A stretch of DNA of 64,000 bases from Cricetomys ansorgei (lineage: Eukaryota > Chordata > Mammalia > Rodentia > Nesomyidae). This document shows positions 27,301 to 35,759 of the stretch, piece by piece. The stretch is from positions 15,700,501 to 15,764,500 of the forward strand of contig JAMJFZ010003163.1 in NCBI GenBank assembly GCA_026225945.1. The letters run 5' to 3'. Below the pieces are notes generated by a model. The model saw only the letters and a list, made by a program, of their open reading frames with translations, was not told where the DNA came from and did no database searches. The stretch's first letter is position 1, and every line of letters starts with the position of its first letter. The position numbers and the translations under genes were made by a program.

Positions 27301-29291
27301 GTGAAATCTGAGGTCCTGTGGCTGCTTCCCTCTGTCAGACTGGGTGATTCACACACTCCTACTCCTTCCAGGGTTTTCCTGCAGGGCCTGCGCCAGGCCT
27401 GGGTTGGCCTGTCCCTAGTGCATGTCCCATCGGAGGATCCCTAAAGGCAGTGGCCAAAGCTCAGCCCAGGTAGGCTTCCCAGTCTTCAGTCCAGAGTGGG
27501 AGCTGGGCCTGTGTTTCAGGCTGTCATACACCATATGCTCCTGGGAACTTATGGCTCATGGTCCACACCCAACGAAGCACCTGTCCTTAGGAGCTAGGTC
27601 CCCTGGGACAGTACCTGTAGCACCATGGACTATTCTAGCCTCTTTGTCCTCAGAGGAGGAGCCTGGGTTCCCGAGTCCCAGGAGCTGGTGTCTAAGCAGG
27701 CTAGGAATTGTGGGCTTAAACAGTCTGAGGCTGCCTGTGACTCTGCCTCTGGGCAGGTGCCCCAGGGACTCTGACCCACCCTCTCTCTTTATTACCCATC
27801 TAGCCCTTAGAAGTCTTCCCTCCTGTACCTCACACTGGAACCTGACTGTGTCTCTGCAGAGACTTATCAATGATTTACTGCCAAGTTTCTGTTTCCATCA
27901 GGCAGTCACGAAGGAGGGCTAGGATGCCAACCTGGCCTCCTTTATCCCCTTTCCTCCTCCAGCAGAGGGGGCCATATTCCAGCCTCCCCCTCTGTAACTA
28001 TACCCCTTTTGCAACTTGTCAACACAGTCCCTCCCCCTGGGTATCTCACTCTCTTCCTTCAGTGTACCAGAGCAGGTTAGCCATGTTACCTACTGTTAGT
28101 GAGAAAGCTCTCACAGTCAGTGCTCCCCCAGTGTGGATAACAGGAGCCCCCAGAGTGAGTCTTGGAGTTAGTGGCCTAAGGCTGAATGAAACTCAAGGAA
28201 AGCTGAGGGCCAGACGGGCAGCCACCATAAGGTGCTTGGGACCTGTGAGCCAGAACTGAGGTTCCTGAGCATAGGAAGCTCAGAGAATAATTTTAACCTG
28301 AGCTGACTGGACCTTCTGCCCATACACACGGGCTGCACACCCTTAGCAAGTGCTGCAGCACGCCCCCTTCCAGACTGTGCTGAGTGCTAGGTCATGGGGA
28401 GCAAATTAGAGTCAAATGACCAAGTGTTGAGAAAGGGGCAGTGCAAGGAGTTCAGATCTGACCATCAAGACAAACGGGGGAAAATATTCCTGAGTCCTCA
28501 GAGACACTGGAAGAATGGCCAGAAATAAAGTGTGGTTTGAACAGAGGCAACAGAGCGGGCCAGGGTCCAGGTGAGGACAGGTGGTGCTGTCCTCACAGGT
28601 GGGGAGGGTTGAGGAAGGTTATGACAGCTTGTGGCGACAGAGGTTGGAGCTGGGATGTTCTGGGGATAGGGTGGGGGGTGGAAATGGGCAGGGTGTTACA
28701 GAGAAGCCCCTCATCCCAAGGAATGGCTGATCATCCTGAGCACCCCGGCCACTCCTTCCTCTGTCCCCCGTCCCCCCTCCCCCCACAGACCTGCTACCGG
28801 GACCTGGGCCCAGGAGTCCTGCATGCAGGACGCCACAGACACCGTGCGAGGCCTTGTGGTAGAGCTCTCCAGTCTCAAGTAAGTGCAACTCAGGTCACCA
28901 GAGGGGATAAGGAACAGAGTAGAAACTGAGGCAGGACTACAGGCGGTGGGGGTCAGGTGTTCCCAACCCTGGCTGCCTCTGCATAATGAGATCCTGCCAA
29001 CTCTAACCTACATGTCTCAGGCTGTTATGTCATAGAGCAGGATGTGCCTGCCCCTGCCATTTGTACACCTATGAGGAGCTACGTGGCAGGTGTGGCTGGG
29101 ACAGGGTCCTAAGCAGCAGGGAGGCCCCAGCTAGTTCTGCTCTATTTCCCTGTTTCTTCTACAGCCGGCTGATTATGAGCACCCACCGGGACCTGGAGGC
29201 CTTCAAGCGCAGGAAGGCCAAGCCTCTACCTTACCTGACAAAGGGGTTGGGGAGTCTTTCTAGAGGGGAGCAGGGCTGGAGGGACCTGTAG
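12587..29291 (+). CDS. BRME1: BRME1 (C19orf57/MEIOK21), meiotic BRCA2-MEILB2 partner
   Basis: BRME1 stabilises the MEILB2(HSF2BP)-BRCA2 complex on meiotic double-strand breaks and helps load RAD51 and DMC1. Coding exons: 12587-12617, 19576-19750, 22146-22224, 23050-23151, 23602-24744, 27372-27469, 28789-28878, 29165-29291. They total 1845 nt, in frame, for 614 residues plus TAG. The start is MNKRKK, 20 nt after a tttgtttgtttccag acceptor at 12566. The 1143-nt exon 5 encodes residues 130-510, a low-complexity, probably disordered region rich in Ser, Gly, Glu, Gln and Pro. The conserved part is the C-terminus (about 548-595), with [20 protein letters not shown] and then DLEAFKR; I infer this includes the MEILB2-binding segment. 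The basic patch [12 protein letters not shown] lies at about 108-119. A non-coding first exon should lie in the CpG island at 11.7-12.05 kb; candidate donors are at 11832 and 12030. Intron 1 (12.6-19.6 kb) is full of SINEs. Confidence 0.93.
13138..13217 (-). repeat. B1 fragment, antisense
   Basis: aggctggctttgaacttgtg...cctcagctttccaagtgctc. Confidence 0.7.
13262..13432 (+). repeat. B4-type SINE, sense, diverged
   Basis: ID-like head (gctcagtatagtgcttgcca), then caggcatagcggcccatgct. Confidence 0.65.
13443..13643 (+). repeat. B4-type composite SINE, sense
   Basis: ggctggggagatgactcaat head, then ccaggtgtaatggtgcatgt body. Confidence 0.7.
13650..13846 (+). repeat. B2/B3-class SINE, sense
   Basis: gggctggagagatggctccg head and an AATAAAATAAA tail. 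Confidence 0.88.
14138..14288 (-). repeat. B1 SINE, antisense
   Basis: gagacagggtttctctgttg through gctgggattaaaggcatatg. Confidence 0.93.
14573..14750 (-). repeat. B2 SINE, antisense
   Basis: ccagaagagggcatctgatc and aagccatttctccagccc. Confidence 0.9.
14760..15235 (+). other. BRME1 intron 1, no recognised element
   Basis: A/T-rich unique-looking sequence without SINE, exon or conserved frame. Confidence 0.5.
15236..15520 (-). repeat. B4-type composite SINE, antisense
   Basis: TG tail, gtggaggccagatgtcaatg and a diverged B1-like body; same layout as the copies at 6.0, 16.7 and 21.4 kb. Confidence 0.65.
15703..15752. repeat. (TCTA)n microsatellite
   Basis: About 12 pure tetranucleotide units directly abutting an antisense B1, so probably grown from its A-rich tail. 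Confidence 0.97.
15753..15868 (-). repeat. B1 SINE, antisense
   Basis: ctgagacaaggtcttactgt through ttacacctggcc. Confidence 0.85.
16660..16975 (-). repeat. B4-type composite SINE, antisense
   Basis: agaggccagaggtcagtgtc and ctgagtcatctccccagctc. Confidence 0.75.
17206..17320 (+). repeat. B1 SINE, sense, diverged
   Basis: agttcaaggccagcctgggt then accaaaccttgtctg. Confidence 0.6.
17528..17808 (+). repeat. B1 plus ID-like segments, sense
   Basis: A B1-like part (cagcctgggcaactgtgcaa) is followed by two ID-like parts around 17690 and 17770. Confidence 0.6.
17846..17916 (+). repeat. B1 fragment, sense
   Basis: ctgggtgtggtggcatatgc. Confidence 0.7.
18148..18257 (-). repeat. B1 SINE, antisense
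   Basis: aggctggcctcaaactcttg through caccaccacacctggc. Confidence 0.82.
18590..18795 (+). repeat. B2/B3-class SINE, sense
   Basis: cccacatggagctcacaact and an AAATAAAAATG-type tail. Confidence 0.75.
18814..18970 (+). repeat. B1 SINE, sense, near full length
   Basis: cacctttaatcccagcactc through agagaaaccttgtctcgaaa. Confidence 0.95.
19014..19231 (+). repeat. B4-type composite SINE, sense
   Basis: ggctcagttggtaaagcacc head and ccagcctagcctatttgatg body. Confidence 0.7.
19258..19358 (+). repeat. B1 SINE, sense, diverged
   Basis: gaagctgaggcagcaggatg; ends 218 bp before BRME1 exon 2. Confidence 0.65.
19953..20240 (+). repeat. B4-type composite SINE, sense
   Basis: Full architecture visible: tRNA-like head, B1-like body (ggtggatccctgggctcact), and gttgtcctctggattccaca plus ACA-rich tail. 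Confidence 0.8.
20249..20405 (+). repeat. B1 SINE, sense
   Basis: gtgcctttaatcccagcact through tgggatcctgtctcaaga. Confidence 0.9.
20442..20540 (+). repeat. B1 SINE, sense, 25-bp deletion near 5' end
   Basis: ggggcatggtagtgcattta runs straight into ggagaggcaggtagatc. Confidence 0.8.
21004..21226 (-). repeat. ID-like segment plus B1 SINE, antisense
   Basis: ID-like 21004-21062; B1 from tgagacacaatcttactgtg to gcaccaccatgcc. Confidence 0.85.
21318..21391. repeat. (TG)n then (GA)n microsatellite
   Basis: About 27 TG units followed by about 10 GA units, preceded by a pyrimidine tract from 21240, in BRME1 intron 2. Confidence 0.97.
21392..21672 (-). repeat. B4-type composite SINE, antisense
   Basis: Follows the TG/GA microsatellite; ends cccattgagccatcttccca. 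Confidence 0.65.
21755..21825 (+). repeat. ID SINE, sense
   Basis: gcacttgcctaacaggtacc and ggccctgggttccatcctca. Confidence 0.75.
21936..22012. repeat. (GGGGA)n and (TG)n/(TATG)n low complexity
   Basis: G-rich pentamers, then TG and TATG repeats, 130 bp upstream of BRME1 exon 3. Confidence 0.85.
22347..22486 (+). repeat. B1 SINE, sense
   Basis: gtagtacacactttaatcct through gtaagactttgtttc. Confidence 0.85.
22538..22745 (+). repeat. B4 SINE (ID head + B1 body), sense
   Basis: gcatgcatgaaggcctgggt then ctgtaattctagtactccag. Confidence 0.8.
22780..22890 (+). repeat. B1 SINE, sense, internal deletion
   Basis: gccaggcatggtgacataac with about 25 bp missing in the middle. Confidence 0.85.
22904..22974 (+). 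repeat. ID SINE, sense
   Basis: ggtagagtgcttcctagcat; 75 bp before BRME1 exon 4. Confidence 0.75.
24745..26730 (+). other. BRME1 intron 5, mostly unique
   Basis: No SINE is evident until 26731. It holds one splice-competent short frame at 25436-25501 (see findings). Confidence 0.5.
26731..26826 (-). repeat. B1 SINE, antisense, diverged
   Basis: gacagtgtctcactttgcag ... gctgacctcaaacctcc. Confidence 0.65.
26991..27124 (-). repeat. B1 SINE, antisense
   Basis: ctctggctgtcctggaactc; ends 247 bp before BRME1 exon 6. Confidence 0.92.
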
Positions 29292-29577
29292 GCTGCTCCA
29301 GCCTGTGACCCTACCTGTCCTCCAGGCCTTTGGGGGTCAGTTTACCATAGGCTCTATATTCAGGAGGCCGAGGGTGAATGGTACTGCCATGGGAGAGGGT
29401 ACCTGAGCTTCAGGAGGTCATCTGACAGCATGGCCTTGCCCCAGATGCTCACACAGGTTTGTGAGCCAAGGCTCCGAAGCTGAGCTGCAGCTGTCTTTCA
29501 GTTTGTTTCTGGAGGTGCCCATTGTTCTTGTCCATTTCTTCCCCCATGCTTTCCATGTTACTCTTGGGAAGGCAGGG

Positions 29578-29583
29578 AATAAA
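29578..29583 (+). terminator. Candidate BRME1 polyA signal
   Basis: AATAAA 287 nt after the BRME1 stop codon. It is the first such hexamer downstream on the plus strand, leaving about 1.2 kb to the convergent NANOS3 end. Confidence 0.5.
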
Positions 29584-30776
29584 TGATGCAGTCATGAGCA
29601 TGCGATTTGCAGCTGTGGTGGACATGTTCCTGGTCCCTATGTTCTGCCCACAGACCACTCTAACCTCAACTTTCCTGCGGCTGCTTTCTCCTCTCCCACA
29701 AAGTTATTTCTTTCTCCACCTGCAGAAAGCTAGGTGTAGGGCTAGCCAGAACCACGCCTGCCAGAGAGCAGGTCAGGGATTCCCCACAGTTCTGTGTCCA
29801 AGCATGGTAGCACATCTACACATGGGTTGGAGGGCACAGAGCCTCCTGTAGCTGAGACAGCCAAGTTCTCAGTGCATGGTAAGATCCCGGTCTACTGCCT
29901 TGGAATGCAGCTCTGATTGCTCACCTCACCCCATACATGCCCCCGAGCATGACAGTGGCGGCTGTGCCGGGGAGCTTCCTGTTACAGGTACATGCTTGGG
30001 CTGGCTCAGGCCTCAGTTCTCACAGCAGAGGCAGGGCTTCTCCATCTCAACCTCCGTATAGAGGAAACCCAGGGTAGGAGGCTGAGCTGGGCAGGGCCTT
30101 GGCCACCTCCTGGCTGGAGGGCATGCTGTCCCTAGCCCCTCCCTCTGTGCTCAGACTCTGGTTGGTCATCTGGCTTATGCAAGAAGCTGCTGCCCCAGTG
30201 CCACTCACAGAGCCTGGGCTAAGGAGCCCTCCCTTCACTTTCCTCTGCCCTGGATCTCAGCTCATCCCAGGCCAGGAACACAGAGGTCCCTGGAAATCTA
30301 ATTCCTGTCCCCATCTCAGCCCTAGGCCAATTAGATGAACCAGGCAATGCTTTCCTCAACTGCCCCCACAGGATGTGGCACTCAAGAGACAAAGGTGTGT
30401 TGCTCCAGAGTACAGCCCCCAGCAAGCCTATCTCTGCCCTTTGTGCCAGCCTGTGGCACTGAGGCTTGTAGCAGTATCTCTTGAGGGACTCTCATTTAGC
30501 CTCTCAGTCCCCTCAAGTCCCGTGCACCTTCAGTGCAGGGGGAAAGGGTCCCCATTCTGCATATCAGTATGCAGTGGGTCACTGGGAATTTTAAAATCTC
30601 ACAACTCTCCTAAGGGTGCCCACTCCTGACTCAGCTCCCCAAGGTGACCCCAAGATTCAAAGAGCAGTTTGTCAGGTGGGAGGCAACAGAGTGAGGATGT
30701 GGTCTGTAGAATAGAGAGGTCCCTGCCAGCCAGAGTCACACTACCTTGTCCCAAGACCAGGCTCCACTCCTCAACA
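29584..30776. other. Gap between convergent BRME1 and NANOS3 ends
   Basis: Unique sequence with neither SINE nor supported exon. Confidence 0.5.
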
Positions 30777-30782
30777 TTTATT
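30777..30782 (-). terminator. NANOS3 polyA signal
   Basis: Minus-strand AATAAA (TTTATT on plus), 153 nt downstream of the predicted NANOS3 stop. It implies a short 3' UTR. Confidence 0.7.
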
Positions 30783-30934
30783 GAGTGGTGATGCACAACA
30801 CAAGCAGGACTAGGGTGGGGGGAAGGGTTGGCGATCTCCAACAAGACTGTGGCCAGAGTCCTAAGCAAGGTCCAGTCTCCAGCATGCCTGCATCCAAACC
30901 CTTGGTGAGGGAGCCACCTCCCCACTCCAAGCTC

Positions 30935-33900
30935 CTAGGCTGTAGTGGAGGAACTGCAGGCCGAGGGTGAAGGTCCAGAGGGCTTCCTGCCACTTTTGGA
31001 ACCTGGAGGTTGAAAGCAGGAGAGAAATGCTGAAGTGAGTGTTCAGAAAGCTGTACTGAGTGCCCAGGGTGGCACCTAGGGCCTGCCGGGCTGCGCCACC
31101 TGGTGGCCACATCTGGGATCGTCCTGGGACCCAGAGCTGGACCAAAAGCCCCAAAATGCTACTCAAGTGAAGGTGGTGTCCCTGCCAAGCTGCGAGGGAT
31201 CTTGTGTCCTTTACACCCAGAATGCAATGCTCAGCTTGCTGTGACAGTGTACTGGTGAGGATACCCTCCAATACCAAGGAGGTGATCCTGTCCCTTCGGG
31301 ATTCAGAGACCATCATTTCTACCTCATTGCTAGCTTCTTGGGCTGAGTCCCTTTCAGACCTCACTACCACGGATAGGGCTGTGGTGCAGTATGCAGAATG
31401 CCCTGCACCAGACCATCAGCATAAAACTCTAAAAGACAGGCATGGTGGTTCATGTCTGTCCCAGCAATAGGAAGGCTGAGGCAGACTCAAGTTCACTAGG
31501 AGCTACATGGAGAGCCTGCCTCAACAAAACAAAACCACTTCACAGAAAATGGGATGCTTGCCTGTAGATAATCAGCCTCTAACCAGAGTTCCACTGCAAA
31601 GAGACACCTCAGCCCTTTGCCACCTTCTAGGAACTCCCAGACTACCCAGGGAGGCAGCACACAACCAACAGCCAACCATGACCTGGCAGCCACAGACACC
31701 TGAGTCACCCACTCACAAACTTTTGGTTTCTCTTCAGCCTCACAGGGACCGAGGGTGCAGAGATATTAGACGTGCAAGCATAGACATGCAAGCACCTGCC
31801 TTTCGTAGGCTGACGCAGGACAGCCTGGGCTTCAAAATAAAGTGTTGTCTCAAAAAAACAACAATAAAAGATAAAACAAAAAGCACTTTTGCCAAGGATC
31901 CAGGTTTGGTTCCCAGCACCCATATGGTCATTCACAACTAGCTGACTCAAATTCCAGGGCTTCTCATACCTCTTTTGGACTGCTCACAGATGGTACACAT
32001 ACACACATGCAGGCAAAACATCCATACACATGTAAGAAAATTATCTGTATCTCCTGAGGGCTGGTGAAGTAGTTCAGAGGGTAAAAGGGAGCTTGTGACC
32101 AAGCCTGACCATCTGAGTTCTTTTCCCAGAACCCACATGGTAGAAGAGAACAGACTCTTGCAAATTGTTCCTATGCCCATGCCACATATAAATGTAACTT
32201 TCTAAAAAAGATTTCAGAAACCGGAAACAGCCTGCACTGGAGTGCCACTGCCCAGCTGTAGATACCTGGCTCTAAGATCCTGACCCCAGGGTCCATCAAC
32301 ATGGAAAACATTAAAACTTAATAGGGCTGGAGAGCTGGCTTGGTGAAGAGTGCTGGTTACTCTTCCAGAGAACTGGGATCCAATTCCTAGCTCCCACATA
32401 GAAGCTCTTAAACGTCTAGAACCAGTTCCAGGGGATCCTACACCCTCTTTCGAAAGAGCATGGGCACAGACAATGCAGGCAAACCACCCACACATATAAT
32501 CTTTAAAAACCTGGCCCTGGAGGTTGGTGCTCTGCATTTGTTGGGAAGATGGGGAGGCCCCACCCCCTGACCACACAGACCCACCAAGCAAGTTCCTGAC
32601 AGGGTCCAACTGCGGTCCCCGCAGTCTGTCTTCCTACTCCAGCCCTGCTGGCTCAAACTGGGCCTCAAGGTCCATGGCAACCACCTTCCAGGGGCTCTGG
32701 TTACCTTGGTCCTGGTCTGACACTCCTGCCGGAATCCTGACAGTCTGATGAAGCCTTCCTGCCCTATCTCCATTGTTTTGTTTTTCCCGTTTGTGTGTGA
32801 CAGTCAGTGGACAACTTGAAGGAAGTCAGTTCTTTCCTACCACATGGGGCACAGGGATCAAATTTGGGACTTCAGGGTTAGAGGCAGAATCTTTACCCAG
32901 AGACTTTTTTAGCTCTGGCTGTCCTGGAACTCACTCTGTAGACCAGGCTGGCCTTGAACTCAGAGATCTACCTGTCTCAGCTTCCCAAGTAATGGGATTA
33001 AAGGCCTGCGCCACCACCAACTGACTCATCTTGCTGGCACCCCAAACTTATATTTTATGGTACTGACTGGGGAGCAAACTCAGGGTCTTATAAATACTAT
33101 GCATGAGCCCTAACTCCAAACTCCCTAAAGTGACACCCCAAAGAACCAATGAATTCTAGCCATCCTACAGCATACACCCATACCAGCCACACTAAAATTT
33201 ATCAGTTTCCAACAAGGCCCAGGCCACACTTCCCACTCCCTACCCTCAAACTGAAAGAACTAAGACTTCTAGAAGTCATCTTCTCCAACTTCTGGAATCC
33301 CCTCATCTGAGCCAAGGGCTCCCCCACTCGCTGCCTTAACTGCCACTCTCAACCTTGTTCACTGCCAACCCAGTTCCCAGTGCAGAACAGACACAAGCAT
33401 ATCTGGCAAATGAACAAATGATTTCAGGGTTCAGCTTCCCTTAAACTTCACAACTCCTGACCCTCAAGTAGAAATCAGAGTTCATCACTACACCCCACAA
33501 CATCTCTGACTACCACCCAAGCACACCTGGGTTGCTCAAAGAGGGAAAGTGACTTGTGAAAGACCACAGAGCAAGGGTAGCCTCCACCACCGTGCACCCC
33601 ACTCCCTGCCATGCTCAACACTACCCTTTTAGAATGCTCTCAGCTCTACACAGTGGGTTCCTTAGTTTCCAAGATAACTGGCATCAAACACACGTTAACA
33701 CCCAAAAGAGCTGAGAGCCTAGAACAAGTCCCTTCTCCCCCCAGTCCCTAAACCACGTGCATAGACACCTGCTGCTGTCTCTCCTCCCGGGCGGTGGCCA
33801 GCATCCTGTGTCTTCGCCTTGTCAGGCCGGGTCAGCTTTTTGCCTGCAGAGTTGCGGGTGGTGTAGCAGTAGACAGAAGTGTAGCCCTGGCCGGTGAGTG

Positions 33901-34225
33901 GGCAGAAGCGTCGAGTGTGGGCGTGCTCCTGAGTTGCCCCACACTGGGGACACACGTAATCCCGCAAGATGGGACACAGTACCCGGCCTGCCTCGTCCTT
34001 CAGGACATGGGACTGGTAGATGGCACGGGACTCCCCATTGTGTTTGCAGAATGAGCACAACCGTTCAGGAGCTGTCGAGGATTCCTTGCTGGGTTTCTGG
34101 CTTTCTGGGCTTGGCTTGGGCTCTGGCTTGGGATCCAGCCTGACATCGGGCTCTTCTTCCTCATGCAGAGCCCCAACCAGGCTTGCCAGGCCCAGATAAT
34201 CTGTCCACAGATTGAAAGTCCCCAT
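30935..34225 (-). CDS. NANOS3: NANOS3, germ-cell RNA-binding zinc-finger protein
   Basis: NANOS3 recruits the CCR4-NOT deadenylase to target mRNAs and protects primordial germ cells from death. Exon 1 is 33769-34225 (457 nt) and exon 2 is 30935-31002, joined in phase 1 across a 2766-bp intron: donor GCAG|GTGTCT, acceptor CCAG|GTTCC. The product is 174 residues. Residues 4-17 ([14 protein letters not shown]) match the NOT1-interacting motif. The Nanos finger is intact: first CCHC C57, C60, H73, C84; second C92, C95, H103, C108. The linker at 31-55 is rich in Pro, Glu, Lys and Ser. Exon 2 encodes only a Ser/Pro-rich tail ending SSSTTA. That tail is my junction prediction, supported by phase, splice sites and an immediate stop. 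The polyA signal follows about 150 nt downstream. BRME1 converges from the other side, and miR-181c/d lie 1.3 kb upstream on the same strand. Confidence 0.96.
31432..31533 (+). repeat. B1 SINE, sense, diverged
   Basis: gacaggcatggtggttcatg then gcctgcctcaacaaaacaaa. NANOS3 intron. Confidence 0.75.
31881..32040 (+). repeat. B2/B3-class SINE, sense, 5' truncated
   Basis: ggtttggttcccagcaccca and ACACATGCAGGCAAAACA. Confidence 0.75.
32059..32212 (+). repeat. B3-class SINE, sense
   Basis: ggctggtgaagtagttcaga head, cagaacccacatggtagaag middle. Confidence 0.78.
32324..32510 (+). repeat. B2/B3-class SINE, sense
   Basis: gggctggagagctggcttgg head and ataatctttaaaaa tail. Confidence 0.85.
32906..33026 (-). 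repeat. B1 SINE, antisense
   Basis: agctctggctgtcctggaac through gcctgcgccaccacc; an ID-like antisense piece follows to 33115. Confidence 0.9.
33120..33768 (-). other. NANOS3 intron 5' part, no element seen
   Basis: C/A-rich unique sequence adjoining the exon 1 donor. Confidence 0.5.
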
Positions 34226-35357
34226 GGCTGGGCAGAGGAGCAGAATGAGAAGACACCCAGCCCTGGCCCTGGCCAGAAAGGTCTTCCCTTCTGTGAAGCC
34301 CAGGTTTCCCAGACTGTTTTTTCTTTGACCTTGAGGGTGTATGAAAGGGTGGAGCAGGCAGACTCTGGGAGGCCCCTCATTGTCACTAGGGGCTTCTTAC
34401 ACACCTGCCTAGGGGGTATATGGTGTTTTTGTGGGCTGGAGGAAGCAAGATGTGGATCAGCAGCCACTGAGCCCCAGGCTTCCCCAGGGTCTCCCTCCTC
34501 CTCTTTGTGGGAGGTCACCCCCTGGGCCTGCTAGGTGGGAAGGAAGGCTAAGAACTCTGCCCCAGGGCCAAACACTTAACACTGACTGGGGATTTACTAA
34601 TTTTTTTCTCTTTCTTCCCAAGACTGGAAATGGGGCTAGGTGACCTGGTCTTGAGTTCTTGTTAGGAAGGGTAATGCAGCAATCCTGTTACTGAGGAAGG
34701 CGGCCTTGTGCATGGATTGTGGGGGAGGGGGGGAAGGGAGACGGGCTGGGTCCCAAAGCTCTGGCTTTCCTAAGGGACTTTCATGCCCACTCTAAGGGCT
34801 AAGAACTTAGTGGGATGGGGCTTGCCAGCCAAGGGGACCTGGTAACAGGTAGGGACTGAGGGATGCCAGAACCTTGCCGCAAGCATCAGCTTTGATATGT
34901 TAATGGCCACCTAAATTAGCCCTTTGGTTTGTCCTGGGCTTGAGACCTAAACCTAACAGTGGAATTTCCAACACTTCCTCCTCCAGTTAGCTCAGTTATG
35001 GCCCTCGAGGATTGAGATCTGGGGGCACTGGAGGGAGGGAAGAGCCCTCAGGAGGGCAGGCCGCACTGACACATCCCAGCACTGACACATCTCAGCGCAT
35101 GCCAGCTCTCTGATCCCCAACCACACTTGTCAAAGGAGGCCTCAGCCTAAGCCCAAAAAGGTGAATGTCACCACTGCCTGGGGCAGACTTCTTTCCCACT
35201 CATCCACCGTCCCATCTATCCATCCGTCACATGTCATCTACCAATCGCCCCTTCCAGAAACCTCACTGAGTGAACACCCATCCTTTCAGGAATGGCTTCT
35301 GCCCACTGAGCCCCCCACTGCATGATTCCCCTCCCCGCAACCCCTAATCCGCCAGGG
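34226..35357 (-). other. NANOS3 upstream region
   Basis: SINE-free sequence expected to hold the NANOS3 5' UTR and promoter. No TATA box or CpG island was recognised. Confidence 0.5.
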
Positions 35358-35363
35358 TTTATT
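35358..35363 (-). terminator. Candidate polyA signal of pri-miR-181c/d
   Basis: AATAAA on the minus strand (TTTATT on plus), 144 nt downstream of the miR-181d hairpin and 1.13 kb before the NANOS3 start codon. Position and strand suit the end of the pri-miRNA; use is inferred only. Confidence 0.4.
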
Positions 35364-35506
35364 TCTCAACTACAATCTGCCCATCAAGATCCCAGGTACA
35401 AGTCTCTCTGTCTCCTCAAAGGAAGCAAGCAACAGGCTGAAGAATTTGGAGGCCTCTAGGGGTCCTGCCCTGCCCGTCCCCAAGTCTGTTGTTGTGTGGC
35501 CCAGCC

Positions 35507-35578
35507 ACAGTGACATTCATCCCCCGGTGGGTCTGGCGGCCTCCTCATAACCCACCGACAACAATGAATGTTGATTGT
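35507..35578 (-). ncRNA. MIR181D: miR-181d precursor hairpin
   Basis: The 5p arm, revcomp of 35550-35572, reads as miR-181d-5p (23 nt, miR-181 seed). The opposite arm (ACCCACCGGGGGATGAATGT, revcomp of about 35513-35532) completes a long stem whose outer bases also pair (CTGTGGC near 35504 with GCCACAG near 35588). It is the second hairpin of the miR-181c/d pair, and a minus-strand polyA signal lies 144 nt downstream. Confidence 0.98.
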
Positions 35579-35670
35579 GACCTTTGCTGTGGCCTGAGAG
35601 AGGTGATACCAGACTGCCTGGGGGCTCTCCCAGATCTAGAAGGTGGGGTGGTGATGGGGTAGATGGCAGT

Positions 35671-35759
35671 TCCAGGCCTCAGGGTCCACTCAACGGTCGA
35701 TGGTTTGTCTGAGCTGCCCAAACTCACCGACAGGTTGAATGTTCCCCCAAACCCTTGGC
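35671..35759 (-). ncRNA. MIR181C: miR-181c precursor hairpin
   Basis: The mature 5p arm, revcomp of 35722-35743, has the miR-181 seed ACATTCA and matches miR-181c-5p over 22 nt. The 3p arm (revcomp of 35684-35705) matches miR-181c-3p. The 89-nt interval folds as a hairpin and agrees with the mouse precursor length as I recall it. miR-181 family members act in lymphoid, vascular and mitochondrial gene control. It is transcribed toward NANOS3 and lies about 90 nt upstream of the miR-181d hairpin, so both almost certainly share one primary transcript. Confidence 0.98.
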
